Of a stretch of DNA of 64,000 nt, positions 11,197-19,106 are shown piece by piece. The first letter of the stretch is position 1; the number at the start of each line of letters is the position of its first letter. The position numbers and the translations under genes were made by a program. The DNA lies in assembly GCF_016522505.1 (NCBI RefSeq), contig NZ_JAEHOH010000006.1:186001-250000 (forward strand). The letters are read 5' to 3'. The notes under the pieces were generated by a model. It had not been told where the DNA came from. It made no database searches and saw nothing but the letters and a program-made list of their open reading frames with translations. This stretch comes from Leucobacter chromiisoli. Its GTDB lineage: Bacteria; Actinomycetota; Actinomycetes; Actinomycetales; Microbacteriaceae.

Positions 11197-11975
11197 TCCT
11201 GCTGCCCCCGTCCGAGACGAAGCGGAGCGGCGGCGACGCGCCCTTCGACGCGGCGTCGCTCGCCTTCGCGGATGCCCTGACGGAGGCGCGCGGCAGGATC
11301 CGGCGCGGCCTCGAGGAGCTCAGCAGGGACGAGGAGGCCGCGGCCCGGGCGCTGAAGCTCGGGGTGAAGAACCGGCACGAACTGCGGCGCAATCTCGAGC
11401 TGGAGGTCTCCGGGGGACTGCCGGCCATGGACCGCTACACGGGGGTGCTCTACGACCACCTCGACGCGGCCTCCCTCGACGCGGAGGCGCGGGCGTGGCT
11501 CGGCGACCACGCCGCGGTGCAGTCGGCGCTGTTCGGGGTCATCTCGGCTCGGGATCGCATTCCGGCGTACCGGCTCTCGGCCGGTTCCCGCCTGCCGGGC
11601 ATCGGCAGCAGCCTGAAGGCCGTCTGGCGCGCGGCGCACGCCGAGGTGGACTGGCGAGAGGCGGGTTTCGTGCTCGATCTGCGCTCCAAGGACTACGCCG
11701 AGCTCGCCCCGGTGCCCGGCGACGCGGGCGTCACGCTGCACGTCGCCCAGCGGGGCGCCGACGGCGCCGTGCGCGCGCTGAACCACTTCAACAAGGCCGC
11801 CAAGGGCGACCTGGTGCGCAGGCTCGCGCTGGCGCGCCCCGACTCCATCGACGGCCCCGGGAGTCTCGCCGACTGGGGCCGGGCGGCGGGGCTGGAGCTC
11901 TCCTGGAGCGCGTCCGAGGAGCGGCTGACCCTCCTGACGGAGCTGGGGGCGCCGAAGGCCGCGGCCCCTGCGTGA
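11190..11975 (+). CDS. yaaA: YaaA-family peroxide stress protein (UPF0246)
   Basis: 261 residues, the usual length of the family. Recognised by the N-terminal PPSETK motif (6-11), the central YTGVLYDHL and the FGVISARDRIPAYRL segments, and the C-terminal HFNKAAKG motif. In E. coli YaaA lowers free iron and protects DNA and proteins during hydrogen peroxide stress; the biochemical mechanism is not settled. ATG lies inside the end of the dehydrogenase gene, so the two are translated from one message. Confidence 0.88.
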   Translation: MLILLPPSETKRSGGDAPFDAASLAFADALTEARGRIRRGLEELSRDEEAAARALKLGVKNRHELRRNLELEVSGGLPAMDRYTGVLYDHLDAASLDAEARAWLGDHAAVQSALFGVISARDRIPAYRLSAGSRLPGIGSSLKAVWRAAHAEVDWREAGFVLDLRSKDYAELAPVPGDAGVTLHVAQRGADGAVRALNHFNKAAKGDLVRRLALARPDSIDGPGSLADWGRAAGLELSWSASEERLTLLTELGAPKAAAPA

Positions 11976-11997
11976 TCTGTGCGGTTTCCCGGCGCGA

Positions 11998-12033
11998 TAG
12001 GATACTCGGGTGTCCAGAGAGAGAAGACGATGA
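11998..12033 (+). promoter_or_regulatory. Promoter and leaderless 7-codon mini-ORF coupled to the PP2C start
   Basis: TAGGAT (11998-12003) lies six bases before GTG 12010. Reading from that GTG gives seven codons (V S R E R R R) and a TGA at 12031-12033, which overlaps the PP2C ATG at 12030 as ATGA. The phosphatase start itself has only a weak purine stretch upstream. The arrangement suggests a leaderless upstream peptide with reinitiation at the phosphatase. Confidence 0.4.
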
Positions 12034-12947
12034 CCGCGCGCGGGGAGAACGCCGTGCGCCGGCGCGTCCGCTATCGCCAGGACTCCGACCTCGAGATCGA
12101 GCTGTCGTGGCACGCGCTGACCGACGTCGGGCGGCGCCGCGAGACGAACCAGGACAGTTACGTCGTGATGCCGCCGATATTCGCGGTGGCCGACGGGATG
12201 GGCGGCCACTCGGCGGGTGAGATCGCCTCGGCGGCGGTGGTGCGCAGGCTCGCCGAGCTGGGCGGCGACCAAGACGTCACGCCGGAGGACCTGGACGGCG
12301 CGCTCGGCGACGCGGTCGACGACATCGAGCTCGACGCGGGGGAGACCGACCTCGGCGCCGGCACGACGGTGACGGGTGTGAGCATCGGCGCCTGCGCCGA
12401 GGAGCCGACCTGGAACGTCTTCAACATCGGCGACTCCCGCGTCTACCAGTACTTCAAGGGCGCGCTCAGCCAGATCACCGTCGATCACTCGGTGGTGCAG
12501 CATCTCATCGACACCGGGGCCATCACCCCCGAGGAGGCCGAGGTGCACCCGCACGCCAACGTCATCACGCGAGCCGTCGGCTTCAACGAGGAGCCGGTGC
12601 CCGACTACACGGCGCTCGCGCTGATCCCGGGGCAGCGGATCCTGATCTGCTCCGACGGGCTCACGAAGGAGCTCACCGACATCGGGATCCAGCACTTCCT
12701 CGCGCGCGCCGCGACGGCCGAGGAGGCCGCGACCCTGCTGGTGCAGCAGGCGCTGGAGAACGCGGGTCGGGACAACGTCACGGTCATCGTCATCGACGTC
12801 CACGCCGTGGGCGACGCGCGCGACACGGGGAATCTCGACAGCATCGGCGTCGACCTCGTCGAGGTCGACCCCGAGCAGATCGCCCCCGTCAGCGCGGCGA
12901 GGGCGATCGGCGCCGGCCGGCCGGAGAGCGACCAGGGCGCCGCCTAG
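12030..12947 (+). CDS. PP2C-family serine/threonine protein phosphatase
   Basis: Metal-dependent phosphatase, 305 residues. PP2C motifs appear in order: RRETNQDSY, VADGMGGHSAGE (metal-binding D55), GTTVTGVSI, FNIGDSRVYQY, DHSVVQHLID, ITRAVG, ICSDGLTKELTD and GRDNVTVIVID. No membrane segment is seen, so it is cytosolic. It lies away from any kinase gene in this window, so its targets are unknown. Its stop codon interlocks with that of the convergent dehydrogenase (shared CTAG at 12944-12947) with no terminator between them. Confidence 0.93.
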   Translation: MTARGENAVRRRVRYRQDSDLEIELSWHALTDVGRRRETNQDSYVVMPPIFAVADGMGGHSAGEIASAAVVRRLAELGGDQDVTPEDLDGALGDAVDDIELDAGETDLGAGTTVTGVSIGACAEEPTWNVFNIGDSRVYQYFKGALSQITVDHSVVQHLIDTGAITPEEAEVHPHANVITRAVGFNEEPVPDYTALALIPGQRILICSDGLTKELTDIGIQHFLARAATAEEAATLLVQQALENAGRDNVTVIVIDVHAVGDARDTGNLDSIGVDLVEVDPEQIAPVSAARAIGAGRPESDQGAA

Positions 12948-14002
12948 ACCCGAACGAGCACCTTGACCTCCTCACCGCCGGCGGAGGCGGCGAACGCCTC
13001 TGCGACGCTGTCGAGGGGGAAGACGCCGGTGATCATGTCCTCGGCCCGAACCTCGCCCGCGCGGATGATCTCGATCGAGGTCTCGTAGTCCTCCGGCAGA
13101 TAGGTGGCGCTGCCCTGGATGCGCATCTGGAGATCCTGGATCTGCGGCAGCGGCACCGTCACGGGTGCGGCGGGCACGCCGACGATCATGACGGTGCCGG
13201 CCTTCGCGGCGAGCTCGCACGCCTGGGCGACCGTCGACTGGACCGCGACGCAGTCGAAGACGACGTCGGCGCTCTCGCCGAGGAGGTCCCTGATCTCCCG
13301 GGTGGCCTCCGGTGACGCGGAGTCGACGACGGCGCTCGCGCCGAGCCGGAGCGCCCGCTCGCGCTTGCTGGCGAGCATGTCGGTCATCACGATGGTGCGC
13401 GCTCCGGCGTGTCTGGCCGCGGCCAGCACGAGCAGGCCGATCGTGCCGGATCCGATGATGACGACCGCCTTGCCGGCGACGTCGCCGGCGAGGCGAACCG
13501 CGTGCACCGGGGTGGACAGCGGCTCGATGAGCGCGGCCTGCTCGTCGCTGAGGTCGTCGGGGACGCGGTGGAGGCGGTTCGCGGGGATCGTGAAGAAGTC
13601 GGCCATCCCGCCCTGCTCGTAGCCGCAGCCGAAGAAGCGCAGCCGCTCGCACAGGTTGCTCCGGCCGGTCGTGCACATCTTGCACTCCCAGCAGGGCAGG
13701 GTGGGCTCGACGGTCACGCGGTCGCCGGCGCTCCATCCCTCGACGCCGTCACCGAGCTCGCGGATCACGCCGACGACCTCGTGGCCCGGTGCGTAGGGGA
13801 GGGGCACGAAGGGGTGCGTGCCGTGAGCGGCGTGCGTGTCCGAGCCGCAGACGCCGGCGACGGATGCCGCGACGAGCACCTCGCCCGGGCCCGGGCGCGG
13901 GATCGGCGTGCGGGTGACCGCGAAGACGTCGACGTCCTCGACGACGACGCGGCGCATGGTCCCGTCGCCCGGCTGCGCTCCGCTCTGCTGCACGTCGCTC
14001 AC
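12944..14002 (-). CDS. Zinc-dependent polyol (L-iditol/sorbitol type) dehydrogenase
   Basis: 352-residue MDR dehydrogenase. Catalytic zinc motif GVCGSDTH with the following GHE, the structural four-cysteine lobe (CWECKMCTTGRSNLC) and the Rossmann motif GSGTIGLL are all present. GTG 14002 was chosen because GAGGGGAG lies seven bases upstream and GTGA overlaps the aldolase stop by four bases. Third gene of a deoR-aldolase-dehydrogenase unit. In context it would oxidise a sugar alcohol to the ketose used by the kinases of the divergent arm; the true substrate is unknown. Confidence 0.87.
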   Translation of the reverse strand: MSDVQQSGAQPGDGTMRRVVVEDVDVFAVTRTPIPRPGPGEVLVAASVAGVCGSDTHAAHGTHPFVPLPYAPGHEVVGVIRELGDGVEGWSAGDRVTVEPTLPCWECKMCTTGRSNLCERLRFFGCGYEQGGMADFFTIPANRLHRVPDDLSDEQAALIEPLSTPVHAVRLAGDVAGKAVVIIGSGTIGLLVLAAARHAGARTIVMTDMLASKRERALRLGASAVVDSASPEATREIRDLLGESADVVFDCVAVQSTVAQACELAAKAGTVMIVGVPAAPVTVPLPQIQDLQMRIQGSATYLPEDYETSIEIIRAGEVRAEDMITGVFPLDSVAEAFAASAGGEEVKVLVRV

Positions 14003-14862
14003 GCCGCACTCCCCTCGTGCTCGGCGCCCGGGCTCGCCGGCGCGTCGGCGATGACGCGGATGAGGCGTGCGACCTCCTCGGAGGCGGCTTCGCGGGCGGG
14101 GCCGAGGTACTTCCGGGGATCGGTGATCGAGGATCCGGCGTCGAGCGCCTCGCGGACGGCGCGCGTGAAGACGCCGTTGATGTGGGTGGCGATGTTGATC
14201 TTGCGCATCCCGCTCGCGACGGCGCGCTGGATGTCCGCATCGGCCACCCCGCTCGAACCGTGCAGCACGAGGGGCACGTCGACGGCCCGTTCGAGCTCGG
14301 CGATGAGCGCGAAGTCGAGGGAGGCCGTGCGCTCGGCCATGGCGTGCGAGCTGCCGACGGCCACGGCCAGCGCGTCGACGCCGGTGTCGGCCACGAAGAC
14401 CCGGGCCTCGTTGGGATCGGTGCGCACGCCGGGGGCGTGGGCGCCGTCCTTGCCGCCGACCTCGCCGAGCTCGGCCTCGACCCACACGCCGGCGCCGTGG
14501 GCGCGCCCGGCCACGGCGGCGGTGCGCTCGCGGTTCTCCGCGTCGGCGCTCTTGGAGGCGTCGAACATCACCGAGGTGAAGCCGAGATCGAGCGCCTCGT
14601 ACACGAGCTCCTCGCGCTCGGCGTGGTCGAGGTGCACGGCCACGGGCGTCGTGGCGCTCTCCGCGATGCTCAGCACGGCGCGGGCGAGCGGTGCGAGGCC
14701 GCCGTGGTAGGCGGCGGTGTTCTCGGAGATCTGGAGCACGACCGGGATCCCGGTGCGCTCCGACGCGGAGGCGATCGCCTCCGCGTGCTCGAGCTGGATG
14801 ACGTTGAACGCTGCGGTGCGTCCCTGCGCTGCGATGATCCGCCCCGGGTCTGTCAGGGTCAT
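13999..14862 (-). CDS. Class II fructose/tagatose-bisphosphate aldolase family protein
   Basis: Zinc-dependent aldolase of 287 residues. Visible signature segments are the HLDHA zinc motif (VHLDHAE), FTSVMFDAS, the EAELGEVGGKDG loop, VLHGSSGV and the KINIATHIN phosphate-binding segment near the C-terminus. ATG has GAAGGAGG eight bases upstream, the best ribosome site of this arm. Four-base overlaps join it to deoR and the dehydrogenase. Expected to cleave the bisphosphorylated (or monophosphorylated) ketose formed by the locus into triose phosphates. Confidence 0.9.
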   Translation of the reverse strand: MTLTDPGRIIAAQGRTAAFNVIQLEHAEAIASASERTGIPVVLQISENTAAYHGGLAPLARAVLSIAESATTPVAVHLDHAEREELVYEALDLGFTSVMFDASKSADAENRERTAAVAGRAHGAGVWVEAELGEVGGKDGAHAPGVRTDPNEARVFVADTGVDALAVAVGSSHAMAERTASLDFALIAELERAVDVPLVLHGSSGVADADIQRAVASGMRKINIATHINGVFTRAVREALDAGSSITDPRKYLGPAREAASEEVARLIRVIADAPASPGAEHEGSAA

Positions 14863-15644
14863 TCGGTGCCTCCTTCTGGCGTTGCTACGGTGAGATTCGC
14901 GCCGGCGTCGGCGAGCTCGGTCAGCTGCGTCGCCTCGATCCGGGAGTCGGTGTAGACGTGGTCGAAGTCGTCGGGGGCCGCGAAGCCGCAGAACGACACG
15001 AGCCCGACCTTCGAGGCGGCGACGGCCAGCACGCTGGTGCGCGCGGTCTCGAGCATGCCGCGCTTGACCGCGGCCTCCGCGGGGCTCGTGGTCGTGGCTC
15101 CCTCCGCCGCGGTGAGCCCGTTGGCGCCGATGACGGCGAGATCCACGGAGAGGTTCTCGAGACGCTCGCGCGTCCACTCGTCCACGGCGCCCTGGGTGAG
15201 CCGCCTCACTCGGCCGGGCAGCGCCAGCACCGTGAGGGAGCGATGCCGCGACAGCACCCGCGCGGCCGGCAGGTTGTTGGTCACGACGAGCAGGTCGCGG
15301 CCGGCGGGGAAGAGGGTGGCGAGCGTCAGGGTGAGGGATCCCGAGTCGAGCAGCACGACCCCGTCCTCGGGCAGCAGCTCGAGCACCGCCCGGGCGATGC
15401 ACCGCTTCTGCGGCCCCTCGCTCGCCTGCCGTACGGCGAGCGACTGCTCGAACGGGGCGGTGCGGATGAGCTGCGCGCCGCCGTGCTGGCGTCGGAGGAG
15501 CCCCTCCTGCTCGAGGAAGTCGAGGTCGCGGCGTATCGTCTCGGGGGTGACGCCCAGCAGACGGCTGAGATCGGAGACGGCGACGCGCCGACCCGCCGCG
15601 CGTGCGGCCGCGAGGATCGCCGCTCTGCGTTCGGTGGGGTACAC
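14859..15644 (-). CDS. DeoR/GlpR-family transcriptional regulator
   Basis: 261 residues. The N-terminal winged helix-turn-helix (VSDLSRLLGVTPETIRRDLD, then EQEGLLRRQHGG) is followed by a DeoR C-terminal sensor domain with the LLDSGSLTLTLA phosphosugar-binding loop. I place the start at GTG 15644, which has GGAGAGGAG five bases upstream; a TTG at 15665 would add seven residues. As first gene of the minus arm and divergent from the transporter, it probably represses both arms and itself until a phosphorylated sugar binds. Confidence 0.9.
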   Translation of the reverse strand: MYPTERRAAILAAARAAGRRVAVSDLSRLLGVTPETIRRDLDFLEQEGLLRRQHGGAQLIRTAPFEQSLAVRQASEGPQKRCIARAVLELLPEDGVVLLDSGSLTLTLATLFPAGRDLLVVTNNLPAARVLSRHRSLTVLALPGRVRRLTQGAVDEWTRERLENLSVDLAVIGANGLTAAEGATTTSPAEAAVKRGMLETARTSVLAVAASKVGLVSFCGFAAPDDFDHVYTDSRIEATQLTELADAGANLTVATPEGGTE

Positions 15645-15676
15645 CGTGCTCCTCTCCGGGGCCAAGTGATCCGCAT

Positions 15677-15753
15677 TCAGTAGGAAGCGTACCGGATCGT
15701 CATCAAATCGTGTCCGTTTATTTTTGATTTGATGCCCGCAAGTCTTGCACTAT
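15677..15753. promoter_or_regulatory. Divergent promoter region with palindromic DeoR-type operator candidate
   Basis: An inverted repeat CATCAAATC (15701-15709) / GATTTGATG (15726-15734) has a 16-base spacer. Its left arm overlaps a minus-strand -35 (TTGATG, 15706-15701), 18 bases from a -10 (TACTGA, 15682-15677). Its right arm overlaps a plus-strand -35 (TTGATT, 15724-15729), 18 bases from CACTAT (15748-15753). A third half-site-like AATCAAAC lies near 15771. The patch is AT-rich against its surroundings. It occupies most of the 15645-15875 gap. Confidence 0.6.
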
Positions 15754-15875
15754 GGAGGAGATTGGTGTGCAATCAAACAGGTTGTCGCCCCTCGACCCGC
15801 GCGAGCGGAGCCGGGAGGCGACGTGGCAACGATGAATCTGTACGTGTCAACGACGACAGACAATGGAGATGGATA

Positions 15876-17240
15876 ATGACGTCTGATCTGAGAAAGCGAC
15901 GCCTGGTCGGCTCCACCGCCCTCCTGGCCGGCATGGCGCTCGTCGCCACGGGCTGCGCGGGTGCGGGTGCCGGGGGCGGCGGTGGCGGCGACGACGAGCA
16001 GGTCACGCTCACGCTGGCGACCGTGAACAATCCCCAGATGAAGGACATGGAGGAGCTGAAGGGGGCCTTCGAGGAGGAGCACCCGAACATCTCCGTCAAC
16101 TTCATCCAGATGGAGGAGAACGACCTCCGGAACGCGGTGACCCAGGACGTCGCGACCCAGGGCGGCCAGTACGACATCGTGACCGTCGGCAGCTACGAGG
16201 TGCCGATCTGGGGTCAGAACGACTGGCTGGTCGACCTGACCGACATGGCCGCCGACACCGAGGGCTACGACGTCGACGACATCCTGCCGCCGGTCAGGAC
16301 GGCGCTCACGGTCGACGACAAGCTCTACGCGGTGCCGTTCTACGGCGAGAGCTCCTTCCTCATGTACAACAAGGAGATCCTCGACGCCGCGGGCATCACG
16401 CTCTCCGACCACCCGACGTGGCAGGAGGTCGCGGACGCGGCGCGCGCCGTGAACAGCGACGACGTGGCGGGCATCTGCCTGCGCGGCAAGCCGGGTTGGG
16501 GCGAGTTCTTCGCGCCGGGCACCACGGTCGTGCAGACCTTCGGCGGCAACTGGTTCGACGAGGACTGGAACGCGACCGTCGACAGCCCCGAGTTCACCGA
16601 GGCGATCCAGTTCTACACCGATCTCGTGAAGGAGGCGGGTCAGAGCGATCCGGTCTCCACCGGCTTCACCGAGTGCCTGAACCTCTTCACCCAGGGCAAC
16701 GCGGCGATCTGGTACGACGCGACGTCGGCCGCCGGATCCGTCGAGTCGCCCGACCTGAGCCAGGTCGCCGGCAAGGTCGGCTACACCCACGCCCCCGTCG
16801 TCGAGACCGAGGAGTCGGGCTGGCTGTGGTCGTGGAACCTCGCGATCCCGAAGACCTCCAAGAAGCAGGAGGCCGCCTGGGAGTTCGTGAGCTGGGCGAC
16901 CAGCAAGGAGTACATCCAGCTGGTCGGCGAGGAGCTCGGCTGGAGCCGCGTTCCCCCGGGGTCGCGCGAGTCGACCTATGAGATCCCCGAGTACCAGGAG
17001 GAGGCGGGCGCCTTCGCCGGGCTGACCAAGGACATCATGCTGGCGGTGAACCCGGAGCAGCCGGGCGTCGACCCGCAGCCGTGGGTGGGCATCCAGTACG
17101 TGACCATCCCCGAGTTCCAGGATCTGGGCAACCAGGTCTCCCAGGAGGTCGCCGAGGTGTTCGCCGGGCGCAAGACGGTGGAGCAGGCCCTCGCCGAGGG
17201 GCAGAAGCTCGCCGAGGCGGCGGGCGAGGCTCAGAAGTAG
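15876..17240 (+). CDS. Sugar ABC transporter substrate-binding lipoprotein
   Basis: 454 residues. A basic N-terminus (RKRR), a hydrophobic stretch and the lipobox VATGC place the lipidated Cys at residue 27. A Gly/Ala linker then leads into a family-1 solute-binding domain (LTLATVNNPQMKDMEEL..., GSYEVP). It captures a carbohydrate outside the membrane and hands it to the two permeases downstream. ATG 15876 has GGAGA seven bases upstream. The protein resembles binders for mannitol/sorbitol or other polyols in general architecture, but ligand identity cannot be read from sequence. Confidence 0.9.
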   Translation: MTSDLRKRRLVGSTALLAGMALVATGCAGAGAGGGGGGDDEQVTLTLATVNNPQMKDMEELKGAFEEEHPNISVNFIQMEENDLRNAVTQDVATQGGQYDIVTVGSYEVPIWGQNDWLVDLTDMAADTEGYDVDDILPPVRTALTVDDKLYAVPFYGESSFLMYNKEILDAAGITLSDHPTWQEVADAARAVNSDDVAGICLRGKPGWGEFFAPGTTVVQTFGGNWFDEDWNATVDSPEFTEAIQFYTDLVKEAGQSDPVSTGFTECLNLFTQGNAAIWYDATSAAGSVESPDLSQVAGKVGYTHAPVVETEESGWLWSWNLAIPKTSKKQEAAWEFVSWATSKEYIQLVGEELGWSRVPPGSRESTYEIPEYQEEAGAFAGLTKDIMLAVNPEQPGVDPQPWVGIQYVTIPEFQDLGNQVSQEVAEVFAGRKTVEQALAEGQKLAEAAGEAQK

Positions 17241-17308
17241 CCGGACGGGGTGGGCGCGGTCGCCGCGCCCACCCCCTTCGCCGCTCTGACCCGTTGAGGA
17301 GAATCGAC

Positions 17309-18265
17309 ATGACAGCAACCGCCGCGATCCTGATGCCGGAAGACGACAAGCGCACGCGTCGCCGGAAGAGGAAGGCCGAGCTCACCCCGCGCCAGCAGAA
17401 GAACCTGCGTCTGGCGCGCACCCTCGTCTGGCCCGCGCTCGCCGTCGCGATCGTCATCACCCAGGTGCCCTTCCTGGTGACGATCTACTACTCGTTCCAG
17501 CGCTGGAACATGCAGCGCCCGGGCGACCGCGGGTTCGTGGGCTTCCAGAACTACGCGAAGGTGCTCTCCAACGGGAGCTTCTTCGAGTCGATGTTCGCGA
17601 CCGTGCTCATCACCGGCGGGTCCGTGCTCTTCGCGGTGATCCTGGGCCTGTGCTTCGCGATCCTGCTCGACCGCAAGTTCCGCGGGCAGGGGCTCGCGAG
17701 GACGCTGCTGATCACGCCCTTCCTCATGATGCCGGCCGCGGCCGCGCTCATCTGGAAGTGGTCGATGCTCGACTCCAACGTCGGCATCGTGAACTGGGTG
17801 CTCTCGGTGGTCGGAATCCCGCCGGTGGCGTGGAACACCGACGCGCCCATGATCACCATCATCATCGTCATGACCTGGCAGTACACGCCGTTCATGATGC
17901 TGATCCTGCTCGCCGGCCTGCAGAGCCAGCCGAGCGACGTGCTCGAGGCCGCCGCCGTCGACGGCGCCGGCACGGTGCGCACCTTCTTCACCATGACGCT
18001 GCCGCACCTGCGCACGTACATCGAGCTCTCCGCCCTGCTGGGCACCATCATGCTGCTGCAGATGTTCGATCCGATCGCGATCATGACCCGGGGCACGGGC
18101 GGCACGAAGACGCTGCCCTACCTGCTCTACGAGCGCGCGTTCGTCGGCCTGGAGCTCGGCGAGGCCGCAGCCTACGGCGTGCTCACCGTGATCCTGACGA
18201 TCATCGTCGCGACGATCGCCCTGCGCACGCTGTTCAAGATCTTCCGCGCCGAAGGAGTCCGCTGA
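17309..18265 (+). CDS. Sugar ABC transporter permease (MalF-type)
   Basis: 318 residues with six predicted membrane helices after a basic cytoplasmic N-terminus (about 1-40). The EAA loop that docks the ATPase is visible as EAAAVDGAGTVRTFFTMTLP. ATG 17309 has TTGAGGAG upstream. The stop overlaps the start of the second permease by one base. No ATP-binding subunit gene is found in this locus, so a shared MsmK/UgpC-type ATPase from elsewhere is required. Confidence 0.92.
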   Translation: MTATAAILMPEDDKRTRRRKRKAELTPRQQKNLRLARTLVWPALAVAIVITQVPFLVTIYYSFQRWNMQRPGDRGFVGFQNYAKVLSNGSFFESMFATVLITGGSVLFAVILGLCFAILLDRKFRGQGLARTLLITPFLMMPAAAALIWKWSMLDSNVGIVNWVLSVVGIPPVAWNTDAPMITIIIVMTWQYTPFMMLILLAGLQSQPSDVLEAAAVDGAGTVRTFFTMTLPHLRTYIELSALLGTIMLLQMFDPIAIMTRGTGGTKTLPYLLYERAFVGLELGEAAAYGVLTVILTIIVATIALRTLFKIFRAEGVR

Positions 18266-19104
18266 TGCCCGCCCGCCGTCGTTCCCCGGCCCGCCGCAAG
18301 GCGACCGCCGCGCTGATCACGACCCTCACCTGGGTGCTCGTGCTCGCGTTCTTCTTCCCCGTCGCCTGGATGGTGTTCACCGGTTTCAAGACCGAGGCCG
18401 CCGCGGCCACCTCCACGCCGACGATCTTCACCGAGCTCTCGTTCGACCGCTTCGAGGCGGTGATGAACCGGGGCTTCGCGATCTACCTCATCAACTCGCT
18501 CACGGCGAGCGTGATGTCGACGCTGATCGTGCTCGCGCTCGCCATCCCCGCCGCGTACGGGCTCTCGATCCGTCCGATCGTGAAGTGGACCGACGCGCTG
18601 TTCTTCTTCATCTCGACGAGGTTCATGCCCATCGCCGCCGCGATCATCCCGATCTACCTGCTGCTGCGCAACCTCGGGGCGCTCGACAACATCAACGCGC
18701 TCGCGATCCTGTACGTGGGCATGAACCTGCCGCTCGCGGTGTGGATGATGCGCTCCTTCTTCGCGGAGGTGCCGACCGAGATCATCGAGGCGGCCCAGAT
18801 CGACGGGGCGAAGTTCTGGACCGAGCTGGTGCGGGTCGTGCTGCCCATCGTGATGCCCGGCGTCGCCGCCGTCGCGCTGATCTGCTTCATCTTCGCCTGG
18901 AACGAGTACTTCCTCGCCAACCTGCTGACGTCGACGATGGCGCGCACCACGCCCCCCTTCCTCGGAAGCTTCGTCGACGGGCGCGGGCAGTTCCTCGCGG
19001 TGCTCTCGGCCGCGGCGACCCTCGCCGTGCTGCCCGTGGTCATCGCCGGCTGGCTCGCGCAGAAGCGTCTCGTCCGCGGCCTCGCCATGGGCGCGATCAA
19101 GTAG
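18265..19104 (+). CDS. Sugar ABC transporter permease (MalG-type)
   Basis: 279 residues with six hydrophobic helices. The EAA loop reads EAAQIDGAKFWTELVRVVLP and the periplasmic/transmembrane pattern NSLTAS is typical of the MalG branch. Starts within the preceding stop codon (TGATG), with GAAGGAG seven bases upstream; two bases separate its stop from the kinase ATG. Forms a heterodimer with the upstream permease. Confidence 0.92.
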   Translation: MPARRRSPARRKATAALITTLTWVLVLAFFFPVAWMVFTGFKTEAAAATSTPTIFTELSFDRFEAVMNRGFAIYLINSLTASVMSTLIVLALAIPAAYGLSIRPIVKWTDALFFFISTRFMPIAAAIIPIYLLLRNLGALDNINALAILYVGMNLPLAVWMMRSFFAEVPTEIIEAAQIDGAKFWTELVRVVLPIVMPGVAAVALICFIFAWNEYFLANLLTSTMARTTPPFLGSFVDGRGQFLAVLSAAATLAVLPVVIAGWLAQKRLVRGLAMGAIK

Positions 19105-19106
19105 CG

